Below, piece after piece: positions 1-9,597 of a stretch of 18,636 bases of DNA. Both the position numbers and the translations under genes were made by a program. How positions within the stretch are numbered: position 1 is the stretch's first letter; the number at the start of each line of letters is the position of its first letter. Source of the DNA: Planctomycetota bacterium (GTDB lineage: Bacteria > Planctomycetota > Phycisphaerae > Sedimentisphaerales > Anaerohalosphaeraceae); the NCBI GenBank assembly GCA_030637065.1, contig DAOVVQ010000039.1:1-18636 (forward strand), read 5' to 3'. The notes under the pieces are model-generated. The model did no database searches. It was not told the DNA's origin and saw only the letters and a program-made list of their open reading frames with translations.

Positions 1-1
1 C

Positions 2-3000
2 CTCACATCCTATACACAACCGGTACTGGCGCGCGATCTGAGCGGCACCCTTAACGAAACCGCCCAATCTTCCGCTCAATCGGCGGTTACGCTTGACGGT
101 ACGCCGCCGCTGCCGAACCCGATGACATGGGCGACCGTGCCTTATGCGACGGGTGGCTCTTCGATATCGATGACGGCGACTACTGCGACCGATGTCAGCG
201 GTGTCGAGTACTACTTTACCTGCACAGCCGGCGGCGGCAACGATTCCGGCTGGCAGCCAGGTGCGACTTATGAAGATACGGGCCTCAGTAACCTGACCGT
301 TTATACCTATACCGTAAAGGCACGCGACCTGAGCGTTTACTTCAACGAAACCGGCGAGTCCGGCGGTCAGTCGGCTATGACTGAGGACAGTACCGCCCCT
401 GCGCCCGACCCGGCAACGTGGGCGGTTGAGCCATTTGCCATCGGGTTTACTTCGATATCGATGACGGCAACTACCGCGACCGATGTCAGCGGAGTCGAGT
501 ATTACTTCGCCAATATTACCGATCCCAACCATGACAGCGGATGGCAGGACAGCGCCGCTTACCTCAATACGGGCCTGCCGCAAAGAACAAAGTACACCTA
601 CACCGTCACAGCCCGGGATAAGAGCCCTAATCAAAATACAACCGCCGCCTCAGCCGCAAAATCGGCCACCACCCAGGACGGCACAGCGCCAACGCCCGAC
701 CCGATGACATGGGCGGTCGAGCCTTATGCCGCTGGATCGACGTCAATATCCATGACAGCGACAACGGCCAGCGACCCCAACGGCGTGGAATATTACTTTA
801 CCAATGTTACCGATCCGGCGCACCACAGCGGATGGCAGAACAGCCCTGTTTACCTCGATAGCGGGCTTGCTCAGCGAACCTCGTATACCTATACGGTCAC
901 AGCCAGGGATAAGAGCGTAAATCTAAACGAGACGACAGCTTCGGTCGCCAGGTCAGCTACCACTCTGGACGGTACGCCGCCGGATCCTGATCCGATGACG
1001 TGGGCAACCGAGCCTTACGCTCTCGGAACGTCGTCGATATCGATGACAGCGACGCTCGCTACCGATCCCAATGGCGTTGAATATTACTTTACCTGCACAG
1101 CCGGCGGCGGAAACGATTCCGGATGGCAGCCAGGTGTGAACTATACGGATACCGGGCTGGACGATCTGACGGCGTATACGTATACCGTCAAGGCACGGGA
1201 CCTCAGCAGCAACTTCAACGAAACGGCGCCTTCCGTCGCCAGGTCGGCTTTGACCGAGGACGGCACCGCGCCTTTACCCGACCCGATGACGTGGGCGGCT
1301 GTGCCGTACGCCACCGGCTCGACATCGTTAGCCATGACAGCGACTACGGCTACGGACCTCAGCGGCGTGGAATACTACTTTGCATGCTCATCGCCGGGCG
1401 GACATGATTCCGGATGGCAACTGAGTTCGACTTACATAGATTTCGGCCTGACCGAACTTACAACTTATGAATATACAGTACAGGCACGCGACAGGAGCGG
1501 CAATCTGAATGCGACCGGCATCTCGACGCCCCAGTCCGCCACCACCGAGGACGGCAGCGCTCCGGTGCCAAACCCGATGAGCTGGTTGACAGAGCCGTTT
1601 GTATCGGACACGCATTCTATCTCGATGACGGCAACCACCGCAAGCGACCCCAGCGGCGTGGAATATTACTTCACCTGCACGACAGGCGGCGGAAACAATT
1701 CCGGATGGCAATCGAGTTCGACCTATGTCGACAGCGGCCTGACCGAACTGGTCACCTACGAATACACGGTAAAGGCCAGGGATAAGAGCCTCAATCTTAT
1801 AGAAACCATTGATTCGGTTGCAAGAGGGGCAACCGTCCCGGACAGCACCGCGCCGAATCCCGATCCGATGACATGGGCGGTGAACCCAACGGCCATCGGG
1901 CCCACTTCGATAGCGATGACGGCAACGACGGCAAGCGACCCCAGCGGCTTCGAGTATTACTTTACATGCACGGCCGGCGGCGGCAACAATTCCGGATGGC
2001 AGCCAAGTCCCACGTATGTCGACAGCGGCCTTAGCGAGATCACGACCTATACTTACACGGTATCAGCCAGGGACTTAAGCCCCAATCAGAACCGGACAGC
2101 CGAATCGGCGGCACTGTCAGCCACTACCGAGGACGGCACCAAACCGACGCCCAATCCCATGACATGGGCCATCGTGCCGCACGCCACGTCAACAACATCG
2201 ATATCCATGACGGCAACCACCGCCAGCGACGCGAGCGGTGTGGAATATTTCTTCGCCTGCTCAACGCCTGGCGGACACGATTCCGGATGGCAGCTAAGCG
2301 CCACGTATGAAGATACCGGCCTTACCGAGGTTACCACCTATACATATAAGGTCATGGCAAGGGACCTCAGCAGCAACCAGAATGAAACCGGTTTTTCGCC
2401 GGAGCGGTCGGCGACTACCGACGATGTTACACCGCCGAATCCCGATCCGATGACATGGTCGGTCGAACCTTACGCAACGGGCCCGACCTCGATATCCATG
2501 ACGGCAACTATCGCGACCGATCCCAGCGGAGTGGAATATTACTTTACAAATATTACCGATCCCAACCACGACAGCGGATGGCTAAACAGCAATGTCTACG
2601 TCGACGGCGGATTAAGCCAGATGACCACGTATACATATATGGTGACAGCGCGGGATAAGAGTTCCTACCGGAATCCGACGGCTTCGTCAGTCGCCCGTTC
2701 GGCTACCACGGAAGACGGCTCTGCGCCAACGCCTGATCCGATGACATGGTCGGTCGAACCGTATGCAGACAGCCCAACCTCGATATCCATGACGGCAACG
2801 ACCGCCAGCGACCCCAACGGCGTCGAGTATTACTTTGCCAACGTTACCGACCCGACCCATGACAGCGGATGGCGAAACAGCACCGTTTATGTCGACACCG
2901 GACTTGCCGAGCGAACGAAGTATACCTACACGGTCGCAGCGAGAGACAAGAGCCCGAACCAAAACGAAACGGCTCCTTCCGACCCGGCATCGGCTACCAC

Positions 3001-6000
3001 TCAGGACGGCACAGCGCCGACGCCCGATCCGATGACGTGGGCGACGTTGCCTTTTGCTACCGGTCCGACGTCCATTTCGATGACGGCAACAACGGCCAGC
3101 GACCCCAACGGCGTCGAATATTACTTCACCTGCACAGCCGGCGGCGGAAACGATTCCGGATGGCAGGCAAGTAGAACATACGAAGACATCGGCTTAAATG
3201 AACTTACGACCTACACCTACACGGCAAAGGCACGCGATAAGAGCAGCAACCTGAACGAAACGGTCGAATCTTCCGCCGAATCGGCAACTACCGGAGACGG
3301 CACGGCGCCTGCGCCCGATCCGATGACATGGGCAACCCCGCCGCAGTCGACGGGAATAAGCTCGATAACGATGACGGCAACGACCGCCAGCGACCCGAGC
3401 GGCGTGGAATATTACTTTACCTGCACAACCCCGGGCGGGCATGATTCCGGATGGCAGCCAACTGCGACATACGAAGACACCGGCCTAAGCGAGGTAACCA
3501 CCTACGCGTATACCGTCAAGGCCCGCGATCTGAGCGCTGGTCTCAACGAAACGGCGGAGTCCGCGGAACAGTCAGCTACCACCGATGACGCTACCGCGCC
3601 TAACCCCGACCCGATGACCTGGGCGATCGTACCTTCCGGCAGCGGTACCACGACGATATCGATGACGGCAACTACGGCAACGGACCCCAGCGGCGTGGAG
3701 TATTACTTCGTCTGCACCGCCGGCGGCGGAAACGATTCCGGATGGCAGCCAGACCCGACATATATCGATACGGGACTGAGCGATCTTACTGTCTATACCT
3801 ACAGGGTAAAGGCCCGCGACCTTAGCGGTAATCTGAACGAAACGGCTCTCTCGCCGGAACGGTCGGCTTCTACGGGCGACGGTACGCCTCCGAATCCGAA
3901 CCCGATGACATGGGCAGCGGTTCCTTCCGCCATCGGATCGAGCGTGATATCGATGACAGCTTCAAACGCCTCCGATGTAAGCGGTGTGGAATATTACTTT
4001 GCCAACATTAGCGACCCCAATCATGACTCCGGATGGCAGCCAGATACGATGTATATCGATATCGGGCTAAACGAACTTACCGTCTATACTTATACGGTAA
4101 CGGCCCGGGACAAGAGCAGCAACTGGAATGAAACGGCCCCGTCAACCGCCGAGTCGGCAACCACCGGAGACGGCACAGCGCCGAAGCCCGACCCGATGAT
4201 ATGGGCAACGGAGCCTTACGGGACGTCACCGGATTCGATATCCATGACGGCAACCACCGCAACAGACCCGAGCGGCGTCGAGTATTACTTTGACAATATT
4301 ACCGATCCCGACCCCAATCATGACAGCGGGTGGCAGGACTCTGGGACCTACGAAGACACCGGTCTCGCTGAGCTTGTATCCTACAGCTATACCGTCATGG
4401 CCCGTGACAAGAGCGCCAACCAGAACGCCACAGCCGCTTCGGCGACCCGCTCGGCGACCACACTGGACGGCACGCCGCCTGCGCCCGACCCGATGACATG
4501 GCTGGTGCCGCCGTTTGCCACCGGCCCGTCGACCGTGTCGATGGTCGCCACCACCGCAACGGACCCGAGTGGTGTCGAGTATTACTTTGACAATATTACC
4601 GATCCCGACCCCAATCATGACAGCGGATGGCAGGATAGCAGCACTTATATAGACACCGGCCTGGATGACCGCGTGCAGTATACTTATAGCGTCAAGGCCC
4701 GCGATAAGAGTGTCAATCAAAATGAAACCGCTCCGTCGGTCGCCATGCCGGTAAGCACCGAGGACGGCACGCCGCCGACGCCGGATCCGATGACATGGGC
4801 GGTGGCGCCTTTCGCGGCTGGTCCGACGTCTATCTCGATGACGGCAACAAAGGCAAGCGATCCTAACGGCGTCGAGTATTTCTTCGCCAATGTCTTCAAT
4901 CCTTCGCATAACAGCGGATGGCAGCTCGGCGATACTTACGTCGACGTCGGGCTCGATGAGCTTACGAGTTATACCTATACCGTCACAGCGCGGGACAGGA
5001 GTGTCAATCTCAACGAGACGGCTGTTTCAAGTGCCATGTCCGCGACTACTCAGGACGGCACGCCGCCGGCGCCGGATCCGATGACATGGGCGGTTGTGCC
5101 ACACGCCACCGGGCCCAACTCGATCTCGATGACGGCGAGCGTCGCAACGGACCCGAGCGGTGTAGAGTACTACTTTGCCAATCTCACCGATCCCAACCAC
5201 GATTCCGGCTGGCAGGACAGCACGAACTATGTCGATTCGCCGCTGCCGGAACGGACCGGCTACGTTTATGCCGTCAAGGCACGCGATAAGAGCGGCAACT
5301 TAAACGAGACCGCCATGTCCGCCGCCTTCCTGGTGACCACCCAAGACGGTACGGCCCCGACACCCGACCCGATGATCTGGGAGATGGAGCCGTATGTCAA
5401 GTCGGCAGGTTCGATATTCATGAAGGCAACCACGGCGATCGATCCCAACGGTGTCGAATATTACTTTGCCAATATTACCGATCCGGCCCACGACAGCGGC
5501 TGGCAGGACAGCCGAACTTACCTCGATACGGGACTTACCGAACGGACAGAGTATTATTACACGGTCAAGGCCCGCGATAAGAGCGGTAATCTCAACGAGA
5601 CCGCAGCCTCGGCTCCCAGATCGGCAACTACCATGGACGGTACGCCTCCGACGCCGGACCCGATGGCATGGGCAACGGCTCCATACGCCACGTCAACATC
5701 TTCGATATCCATGACAGCGGTTACCGCCAGCGATCCTAACGGTGTTCAATACTACTTCTTCAACATTACCGACCCGGCCCACGACAGCGGCTGGCAGGGC
5801 AGCGCCATGTACGTCGATTTGGGACTGAATGAATCTACCCGTTATACCTACCGCGTAAAGGCCAGAGATAAGAGCCCCAGTCTCAACGAAACACAGGTTT
5901 CTCCGGCAGGCAAAGCGACAACGCTGGACGGTACGCCTCCGAATCCCAACCCGATGACGTGGGCGGTGGTTCCTTTCACGGTCGGGCCCAACGAAATATC

Positions 6001-9000
6001 GATGACAGCTACCACGGCCTCCGATCTAAGCGGTGTCGAATACTACTTTGCCAACATTACCGATCCGGCGCACGATTCCGGATGGCAGCTCAGCAGCACT
6101 TATAACAATACCGGTCTCGACGACCTTACCACTTACACATATACGGTTAAGGCCCGCGATAAGAGCAGCAACCTCAACGAAACCGGGGTTTCTTCGGCGC
6201 AGTCCGCCACTACCGAAGACGGTACGCCGCCGGCCCCCGACCCGATGACATGGTCGGTCACGCCTGCTGCTACAGGTGCCAGATCGATAGCCATGACCGC
6301 CACAGCCGCAACGGATCCCAGCGGCGTGGAATACTACTTTGCCTGTATCGCCGGCGGAGGGCACGATTCCGGCTGGCAGGACAGCGACAGCTATGAAGAT
6401 ACGTCTCTGGTTGCGGACACCGAGTATATTTATCAGGTAATGGCCCGGGATAAATCGATAAATCAAAATGCCACCGCATGGTCGACCGCCGTAGCGAAAA
6501 GGACGGACCAGGTTCAGATGTATACCATCTCCGGATCAGCCGGCCTAAAGAAAGTCGTCATGACGGGCCTGCCGGGCGACCCGGTTACGGATGCCGCCGG
6601 GCTCTACAGCACCGAGGTCATCGAAGGATGGAGCGGAACGGTAACACCGACCATCCCAGGTGCCAGTTTCGTTCCTGCCAGCCGAACTTATACCGACGTC
6701 AGCACCGACTACCTCAACGAGGACTACACCGCTACCATAGACCCAGGCCCACCGACGGCGATCAATGTAGGCGCCATAACATACATCGACCAGCCTGTAT
6801 TAGTCGAACTTTATGCCATCGACGACGGTCTGCCTGCGGGACTTAATTACATAATCACCTCGCTGCCGAACAACGGCTCGCTCAGCGATCCCTTAGCAGG
6901 ACCGATCGATATCGACTCGATCGAATATACATTGGCCGGCGGCGGCAATACCGTGCTCTATACGCCCGATCCTCTCTTTAGCTATACGGACAGGTTCTCA
7001 TTCAAGGCCAGCGACGGAGGCACGCCGCCTTCCGGTGGAGACTCGAACCAGGCGATCGCCTCGGTTAAGATCATTTCCGTCGAGTTCTTTGCCGAGATGT
7101 TCAGTGAAGGCGACAATGATCTTGACTACCAGACCTTCACATACGTACCTGACGGTTCGCCGAATTTCTACAGGCTATGTCGTGACGAGGTCAGCGATTT
7201 CCCAACGGATCCGATCGACAGTACGATCGTCACCTTAGCCGACGATTCCTACGTTGAAGCGGTTTTGGTTGGCGGCAGAGAGGTCAGCATTTTCGGCGAT
7301 CCATACAGCTCCTTCTGGATAAACAGCAACGGCTCTATTACTTTCGATTCCGGCACAATTTCGGGCAACGAATATATGGCGCGACATTTCGGACCAAGAC
7401 GGATATCCTCATTGTTCGACGATCTGGACCCCTCTGCGGGCGGCTGGGTCGGCTACAAGCAGCTTGGAAACCGTGTAGTCGTAACGTATCAGGATGTGCC
7501 GGAGATAGGAGCGGCCAACAGCAACAGTTTCCAGATCGAAATGTTCTATGACGGGACGATCTGCATTACATACCTGAACATAGATGCTCTCGACGGTATT
7601 GCCGGTCTCTCCGGCGGCACTGGAATACCGTCGGGCTTTGTTGAAAGCGATTTCAGTGAGGTGGTTTACTGCTCCGATTTCGATGCGAATACACGCGTAA
7701 ATCTTGACGACTTCATGACGATAGCCCGCTACTGGATGGGTGGCGAATGCACTTATACCAGGTGGTGCGGCGGTTCGGACCTCGATCGCAGCGGCGGGAT
7801 CGATGTCTTTGACCTTGACCACATACTGCAATACTGGATGGAAGATCGAGACAAACCGGAATTCCATGAAGACACCTACGAAGGCTTAAGCGATGGCATC
7901 GAAGACGGACGCGTCTGGGGTGACGAAAACGGAGGTATTTCCAAAAACTTTGCCGACACCGACGCGGGAGCTATTGTCTTGGGCGGCCTTTTCCAGGATG
8001 ACGCTCCGTCATTCGGATATGCAGGTGTGGTCTCATTCGACACATCCAAAATACCGATCGACGCGACTTTGCTGTCAGCAAGGCTTGAATTGATACGCGG
8101 AAATACCTGGCCCGATCCGGGACCGGACCCGTTCAGTTGGGGCGGGAGCTGCTATATCGATATCGCCAGCCCGTATCTTGGCGAAGGCAGCACCCTCCTG
8201 GCGGAAGATTTCGATGCCGTGCCGGATGCAAATCATATCGCCTACTTCGTCGGACCGGACCCCGGACTCGACAATGTCTTGGCGTCGACACCATTTAATG
8301 CCGAGGGAATCGATAAGATCAACAAGAACGGCACTACGCAACTGAGATTCCGCTTCACAAATCTCTATGACGTTGACAGGAACCACCTTGGCTTCTATTC
8401 GGGGGGTTATTCCGATCCGAATTACCATCCGAGGCTTATCGTCGACTACGTGGCTCCGACAGACACAAAGGCCCCCGGCCCCGACCCGGCGAACTGGGCC
8501 TCCAGACCCGAGCCGACCAGTTCCTACTCGATAACCATGACCTCCGCCACAGCCACAGACTTAAGCGGAGCCGAATATTACTTCGAGAACATGACCGATC
8601 CGGCGCATGACAGCGGCTGGCAGAACAGCCGCGTTTATGTCGATACGCTACTTACCCCGAATACAGTCTATACCTACAGGGTCAAGATGCGGGACAAATC
8701 GGAAAATCAGAATGAAAATACGTTCTCCGCACCCAAACCGGCCAGGACCTTAACGGGCCTGCCCCTGGTTGAAACATCGCTGCATAGCGTCGGGGCCGAT
8801 GACGGACGGATCTGGGGCAATGACGCCGGCTACAAGGGAAAGAACTACTTAGGCAGCAACAATATGGCGTTGTTGCTCGGTGGCGGCTGGCAATCGGGAG
8901 GCGCAGCGTATTCCTACGGGTACGCGGCGGTGCTGTCATTTGACACAGCCGATGTGCCCGACGATGTAACCATAATGGCGGCAAGGATCGAGATGACTCG

Positions 9001-9364
9001 CGGCGGCATCTCCGGAGCAACCGACCCGTTCACATGGGGCGGGACATGTTACGTCGATATAATCAAGCCGTTTTTCGGGACAGGACGTCAGTTGGAAAAT
9101 GTCGATTGGGACGCCGACCCCAATGACAGTGCTGTAGCGACTTTCGCCGGGCCCGACCCCGGAGTCGATACCCCCATGCTGTCAAGTTTCTTCACGGCTG
9201 AGGCGCTGAGTCATATCGACGTGACGAGCACCACCCAAATGAGAGTGCGATTTACAAATCTGTACAACGAGCCCGTCATCGGTTTCAACTATCTCGGTTT
9301 CTACTCGGGAGATAACGCCAATGCCGACTATCGCCCCAAACTCATAATCACCTACGCGCCATGA
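2..9364 (+). CDS. Giant secreted FN3-like repeat protein with dockerin-like and duplicated DNRLRE/CBM96-like domains (5' partial)
   Basis: The frame is open from base 2, and the first codons encode the end of an earlier repeat, so the true start and any signal peptide lie left of the window. It ends TGA followed directly by TAG. Order by nucleotide: 22 FN3-like repeats (122-6514); a 'YTISGSAG...GLPGDPVTDAAGLYS...GWSGTVTP' carboxypeptidase-regulatory-like domain (6518-6740); a cadherin/tandem-95-like domain (about 6740-7080); a beta-rich module with 'SSFWINSNGSITF' (about 7084-7665); a dockerin-like pair of EF-hand loops (7670-7855); a DNRLRE/CBM96-like domain (about 7858-8454); a lone FN3-like copy (8489-8757); a second DNRLRE-like domain (about 8764-9358). 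No enzyme domain, transmembrane helix, PEP-CTERM or other sorting tail is visible. An extracellular adhesin, scaffold or carbohydrate-surface role is inference. Domain names rest on motif recognition, without a profile search. Confidence 0.9.
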   Translation, partial: LTSYTQPVLARDLSGTLNETAQSSAQSAVTLDGTPPLPNPMTWATVPYATGGSSISMTATTATDVSGVEYYFTCTAGGGNDSGWQPGATYEDTGLSNLTVYTYTVKARDLSVYFNETGESGGQSAMTEDSTAPAPDPATWAVEPFAIGFTSISMTATTATDVSGVEYYFANITDPNHDSGWQDSAAYLNTGLPQRTKYTYTVTARDKSPNQNTTAASAAKSATTQDGTAPTPDPMTWAVEPYAAGSTSISMTATTASDPNGVEYYFTNVTDPAHHSGWQNSPVYLDSGLAQRTSYTYTVTARDKSVNLNETTASVARSATTLDGTPPDPDPMTWATEPYALGTSSISMTATLATDPNGVEYYFTCTAGGGNDSGWQPGVNYTDTGLDDLTAYTYTVKARDLSSNFNETAPSVARSALTEDGTAPLPDPMTWAAVPYATGSTSLAMTATTATDLSGVEYYFACSSPGGHDSGWQLSSTYIDFGLTELTTYEYTVQARDRSGNLNATGISTPQSATTEDGSAPVPNPMSWLTEPFVSDTHSISMTATTASDPSGVEYYFTCTTGGGNNSGWQSSSTYVDSGLTELVTYEYTVKARDKSLNLIETIDSVARGATVPDSTAPNPDPMTWAVNPTAIGPTSIAMTATTASDPSGFEYYFTCTAGGGNNSGWQPSPTYVDSGLSEITTYTYTVSARDLSPNQNRTAESAALSATTEDGTKPTPNPMTWAIVPHATSTTSISMTATTASDASGVEYFFACSTPGGHDSGWQLSATYEDTGLTEVTTYTYKVMARDLSSNQNETGFSPERSATTDDVTPPNPDPMTWSVEPYATGPTSISMTATIATDPSGVEYYFTNITDPNHDSGWLNSNVYVDGGLSQMTTYTYMVTARDKSSYRNPTASSVARSATTEDGSAPTPDPMTWSVEPYADSPTSISMTATTASDPNGVEYYFANVTDPTHDSGWRNSTVYVDTGLAERTKYTYTVAARDKSPNQNETAPSDPASATTQDGTAPTPDPMTWATLPFATGPTSISMTATTASDPNGVEYYFTCTAGGGNDSGWQASRTYEDIGLNELTTYTYTAKARDKSSNLNETVESSAESATTGDGTAPAPDPMTWATPPQSTGISSITMTATTASDPSGVEYYFTCTTPGGHDSGWQPTATYEDTGLSEVTTYAYTVKARDLSAGLNETAESAEQSATTDDATAPNPDPMTWAIVPSGSGTTTISMTATTATDPSGVEYYFVCTAGGGNDSGWQPDPTYIDTGLSDLTVYTYRVKARDLSGNLNETALSPERSASTGDGTPPNPNPMTWAAVPSAIGSSVISMTASNASDVSGVEYYFANISDPNHDSGWQPDTMYIDIGLNELTVYTYTVTARDKSSNWNETAPSTAESATTGDGTAPKPDPMIWATEPYGTSPDSISMTATTATDPSGVEYYFDNITDPDPNHDSGWQDSGTYEDTGLAELVSYSYTVMARDKSANQNATAASATRSATTLDGTPPAPDPMTWLVPPFATGPSTVSMVATTATDPSGVEYYFDNITDPDPNHDSGWQDSSTYIDTGLDDRVQYTYSVKARDKSVNQNETAPSVAMPVSTEDGTPPTPDPMTWAVAPFAAGPTSISMTATKASDPNGVEYFFANVFNPSHNSGWQLGDTYVDVGLDELTSYTYTVTARDRSVNLNETAVSSAMSATTQDGTPPAPDPMTWAVVPHATGPNSISMTASVATDPSGVEYYFANLTDPNHDSGWQDSTNYVDSPLPERTGYVYAVKARDKSGNLNETAMSAAFLVTTQDGTAPTPDPMIWEMEPYVKSAGSIFMKATTAIDPNGVEYYFANITDPAHDSGWQDSRTYLDTGLTERTEYYYTVKARDKSGNLNETAASAPRSATTMDGTPPTPDPMAWATAPYATSTSSISMTAVTASDPNGVQYYFFNITDPAHDSGWQGSAMYVDLGLNESTRYTYRVKARDKSPSLNETQVSPAGKATTLDGTPPNPNPMTWAVVPFTVGPNEISMTATTASDLSGVEYYFANITDPAHDSGWQLSSTYNNTGLDDLTTYTYTVKARDKSSNLNETGVSSAQSATTEDGTPPAPDPMTWSVTPAATGARSIAMTATAATDPSGVEYYFACIAGGGHDSGWQDSDSYEDTSLVADTEYIYQVMARDKSINQNATAWSTAVAKRTDQVQMYTISGSAGLKKVVMTGLPGDPVTDAAGLYSTEVIEGWSGTVTPTIPGASFVPASRTYTDVSTDYLNEDYTATIDPGPPTAINVGAITYIDQPVLVELYAIDDGLPAGLNYIITSLPNNGSLSDPLAGPIDIDSIEYTLAGGGNTVLYTPDPLFSYTDRFSFKASDGGTPPSGGDSNQAIASVKIISVEFFAEMFSEGDNDLDYQTFTYVPDGSPNFYRLCRDEVSDFPTDPIDSTIVTLADDSYVEAVLVGGREVSIFGDPYSSFWINSNGSITFDSGTISGNEYMARHFGPRRISSLFDDLDPSAGGWVGYKQLGNRVVVTYQDVPEIGAANSNSFQIEMFYDGTICITYLNIDALDGIAGLSGGTGIPSGFVESDFSEVVYCSDFDANTRVNLDDFMTIARYWMGGECTYTRWCGGSDLDRSGGIDVFDLDHILQYWMEDRDKPEFHEDTYEGLSDGIEDGRVWGDENGGISKNFADTDAGAIVLGGLFQDDAPSFGYAGVVSFDTSKIPIDATLLSARLELIRGNTWPDPGPDPFSWGGSCYIDIASPYLGEGSTLLAEDFDAVPDANHIAYFVGPDPGLDNVLASTPFNAEGIDKINKNGTTQLRFRFTNLYDVDRNHLGFYSGGYSDPNYHPRLIVDYVAPTDTKAPGPDPANWASRPEPTSSYSITMTSATATDLSGAEYYFENMTDPAHDSGWQNSRVYVDTLLTPNTVYTYRVKMRDKSENQNENTFSAPKPARTLTGLPLVETSLHSVGADDGRIWGNDAGYKGKNYLGSNNMALLLGGGWQSGGAAYSYGYAAVLSFDTADVPDDVTIMAARIEMTRGGISGATDPFTWGGTCYVDIIKPFFGTGRQLENVDWDADPNDSAVATFAGPDPGVDTPMLSSFFTAEALSHIDVTSTTQMRVRFTNLYNEPVIGFNYLGFYSGDNANADYRPKLIITYAP
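122..6514 (+). repeat. Tandem array of 22 FN3-like coding repeats, 291-bp period
   Basis: The start of each unit was indexed at its 'PDPMTW' Met codon (Ala codon in unit 2): 122, 413, 704, 995, 1286, 1577, 1868, 2159, 2450, 2741, 3032, 3323, 3614, 3905, 4196, 4493, 4790, 5081, 5372, 5663, 5954, 6245. Every step is exactly 291 bp (97 residues) except units 15 and 16, which are 297 bp because Asp-Pro is inserted in one loop. Conserved landmarks are SISMTATTA, GVEYYF, DSGWQ, DTGL, YTYTVKARD, NET and the 'DGTxPxPDP' linker. The 'Y-T-V-x-A-R-D' strand and overall length fit a fibronectin-III-like fold. Part of another unit precedes base 122 and one diverged copy lies at 8489-8757. Confidence 0.93.
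7670..7855 (+). other. Dockerin-like Ca-binding module inside the giant protein
   Basis: Two EF-hand-type loops are visible. The first is D-F-D-A-N-T-R-V-N-L-D-D with acidic or Asn residues at loop positions 1, 3, 5 and 12. The second is D-L-D-R-S-G-G-I-D-V-F-D with the same spacing. Each is followed by a short helix ending in Y-W-M ('IARYWM', 'ILQYWM'). This matches the dockerin type I arrangement as seen in planctomycete secreted proteins. A dockerin would bind a cohesin partner, but no cohesin-like gene is in the window. The module is internal rather than C-terminal. Confidence 0.7.
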
Positions 9365-9462
9365 TAGCCGTCCATTGAAGAGTGCACCCATCCGGTGACA
9401 CCAGGCGGCCTTTTGAGGGGGCGCCGGGTTCTTTGATCCATCTGATATCTAATATGGATTAC

Positions 9463-9564
9463 AGTTAATAAGAGCCGATCAATCCACGAGAAAAACCATA
9501 TTCATCATGAATCCTTTCAAATAAAACCCATGATGAATACACCGGTCATCGGCTCGAATTAACT
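9463..9564. repeat. Nested inverted repeat (outer 17-bp arms, inner 11-bp arms)
   Basis: The outer arms are AGTTAATAAGAGCCGAT (9463-9479) and ATCGGCTCGAATTAACT (9548-9564), complementary at 15 of 17 positions with an unbroken 8-bp GAGCCGAT/ATCGGCTC core. Inside lies a second perfect stem, TATTCATCATG (9499-9509) and CATGATGAATA (9529-9539), with a 19-nt loop. The nested layout could be a folded RNA, a small non-autonomous element, or an attenuator or terminator-like structure after the giant gene. No T-tract follows, so a classical intrinsic terminator is not supported. Confidence 0.6.
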
Positions 9565-9597
9565 AAAATTATTATAAGACCAGTCCCATTTAATTAT

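Noticed and set aside
122..6514. Repeat array as a CRISPR or non-coding satellite
   Set aside because: Units are 291 bp, keep one open frame throughout and encode a coherent FN3-like domain.
9365..9460. Intrinsic terminator right after the giant gene
   Set aside because: GC-rich bases are present, but I could not form a convincing stem followed by a T-tract.
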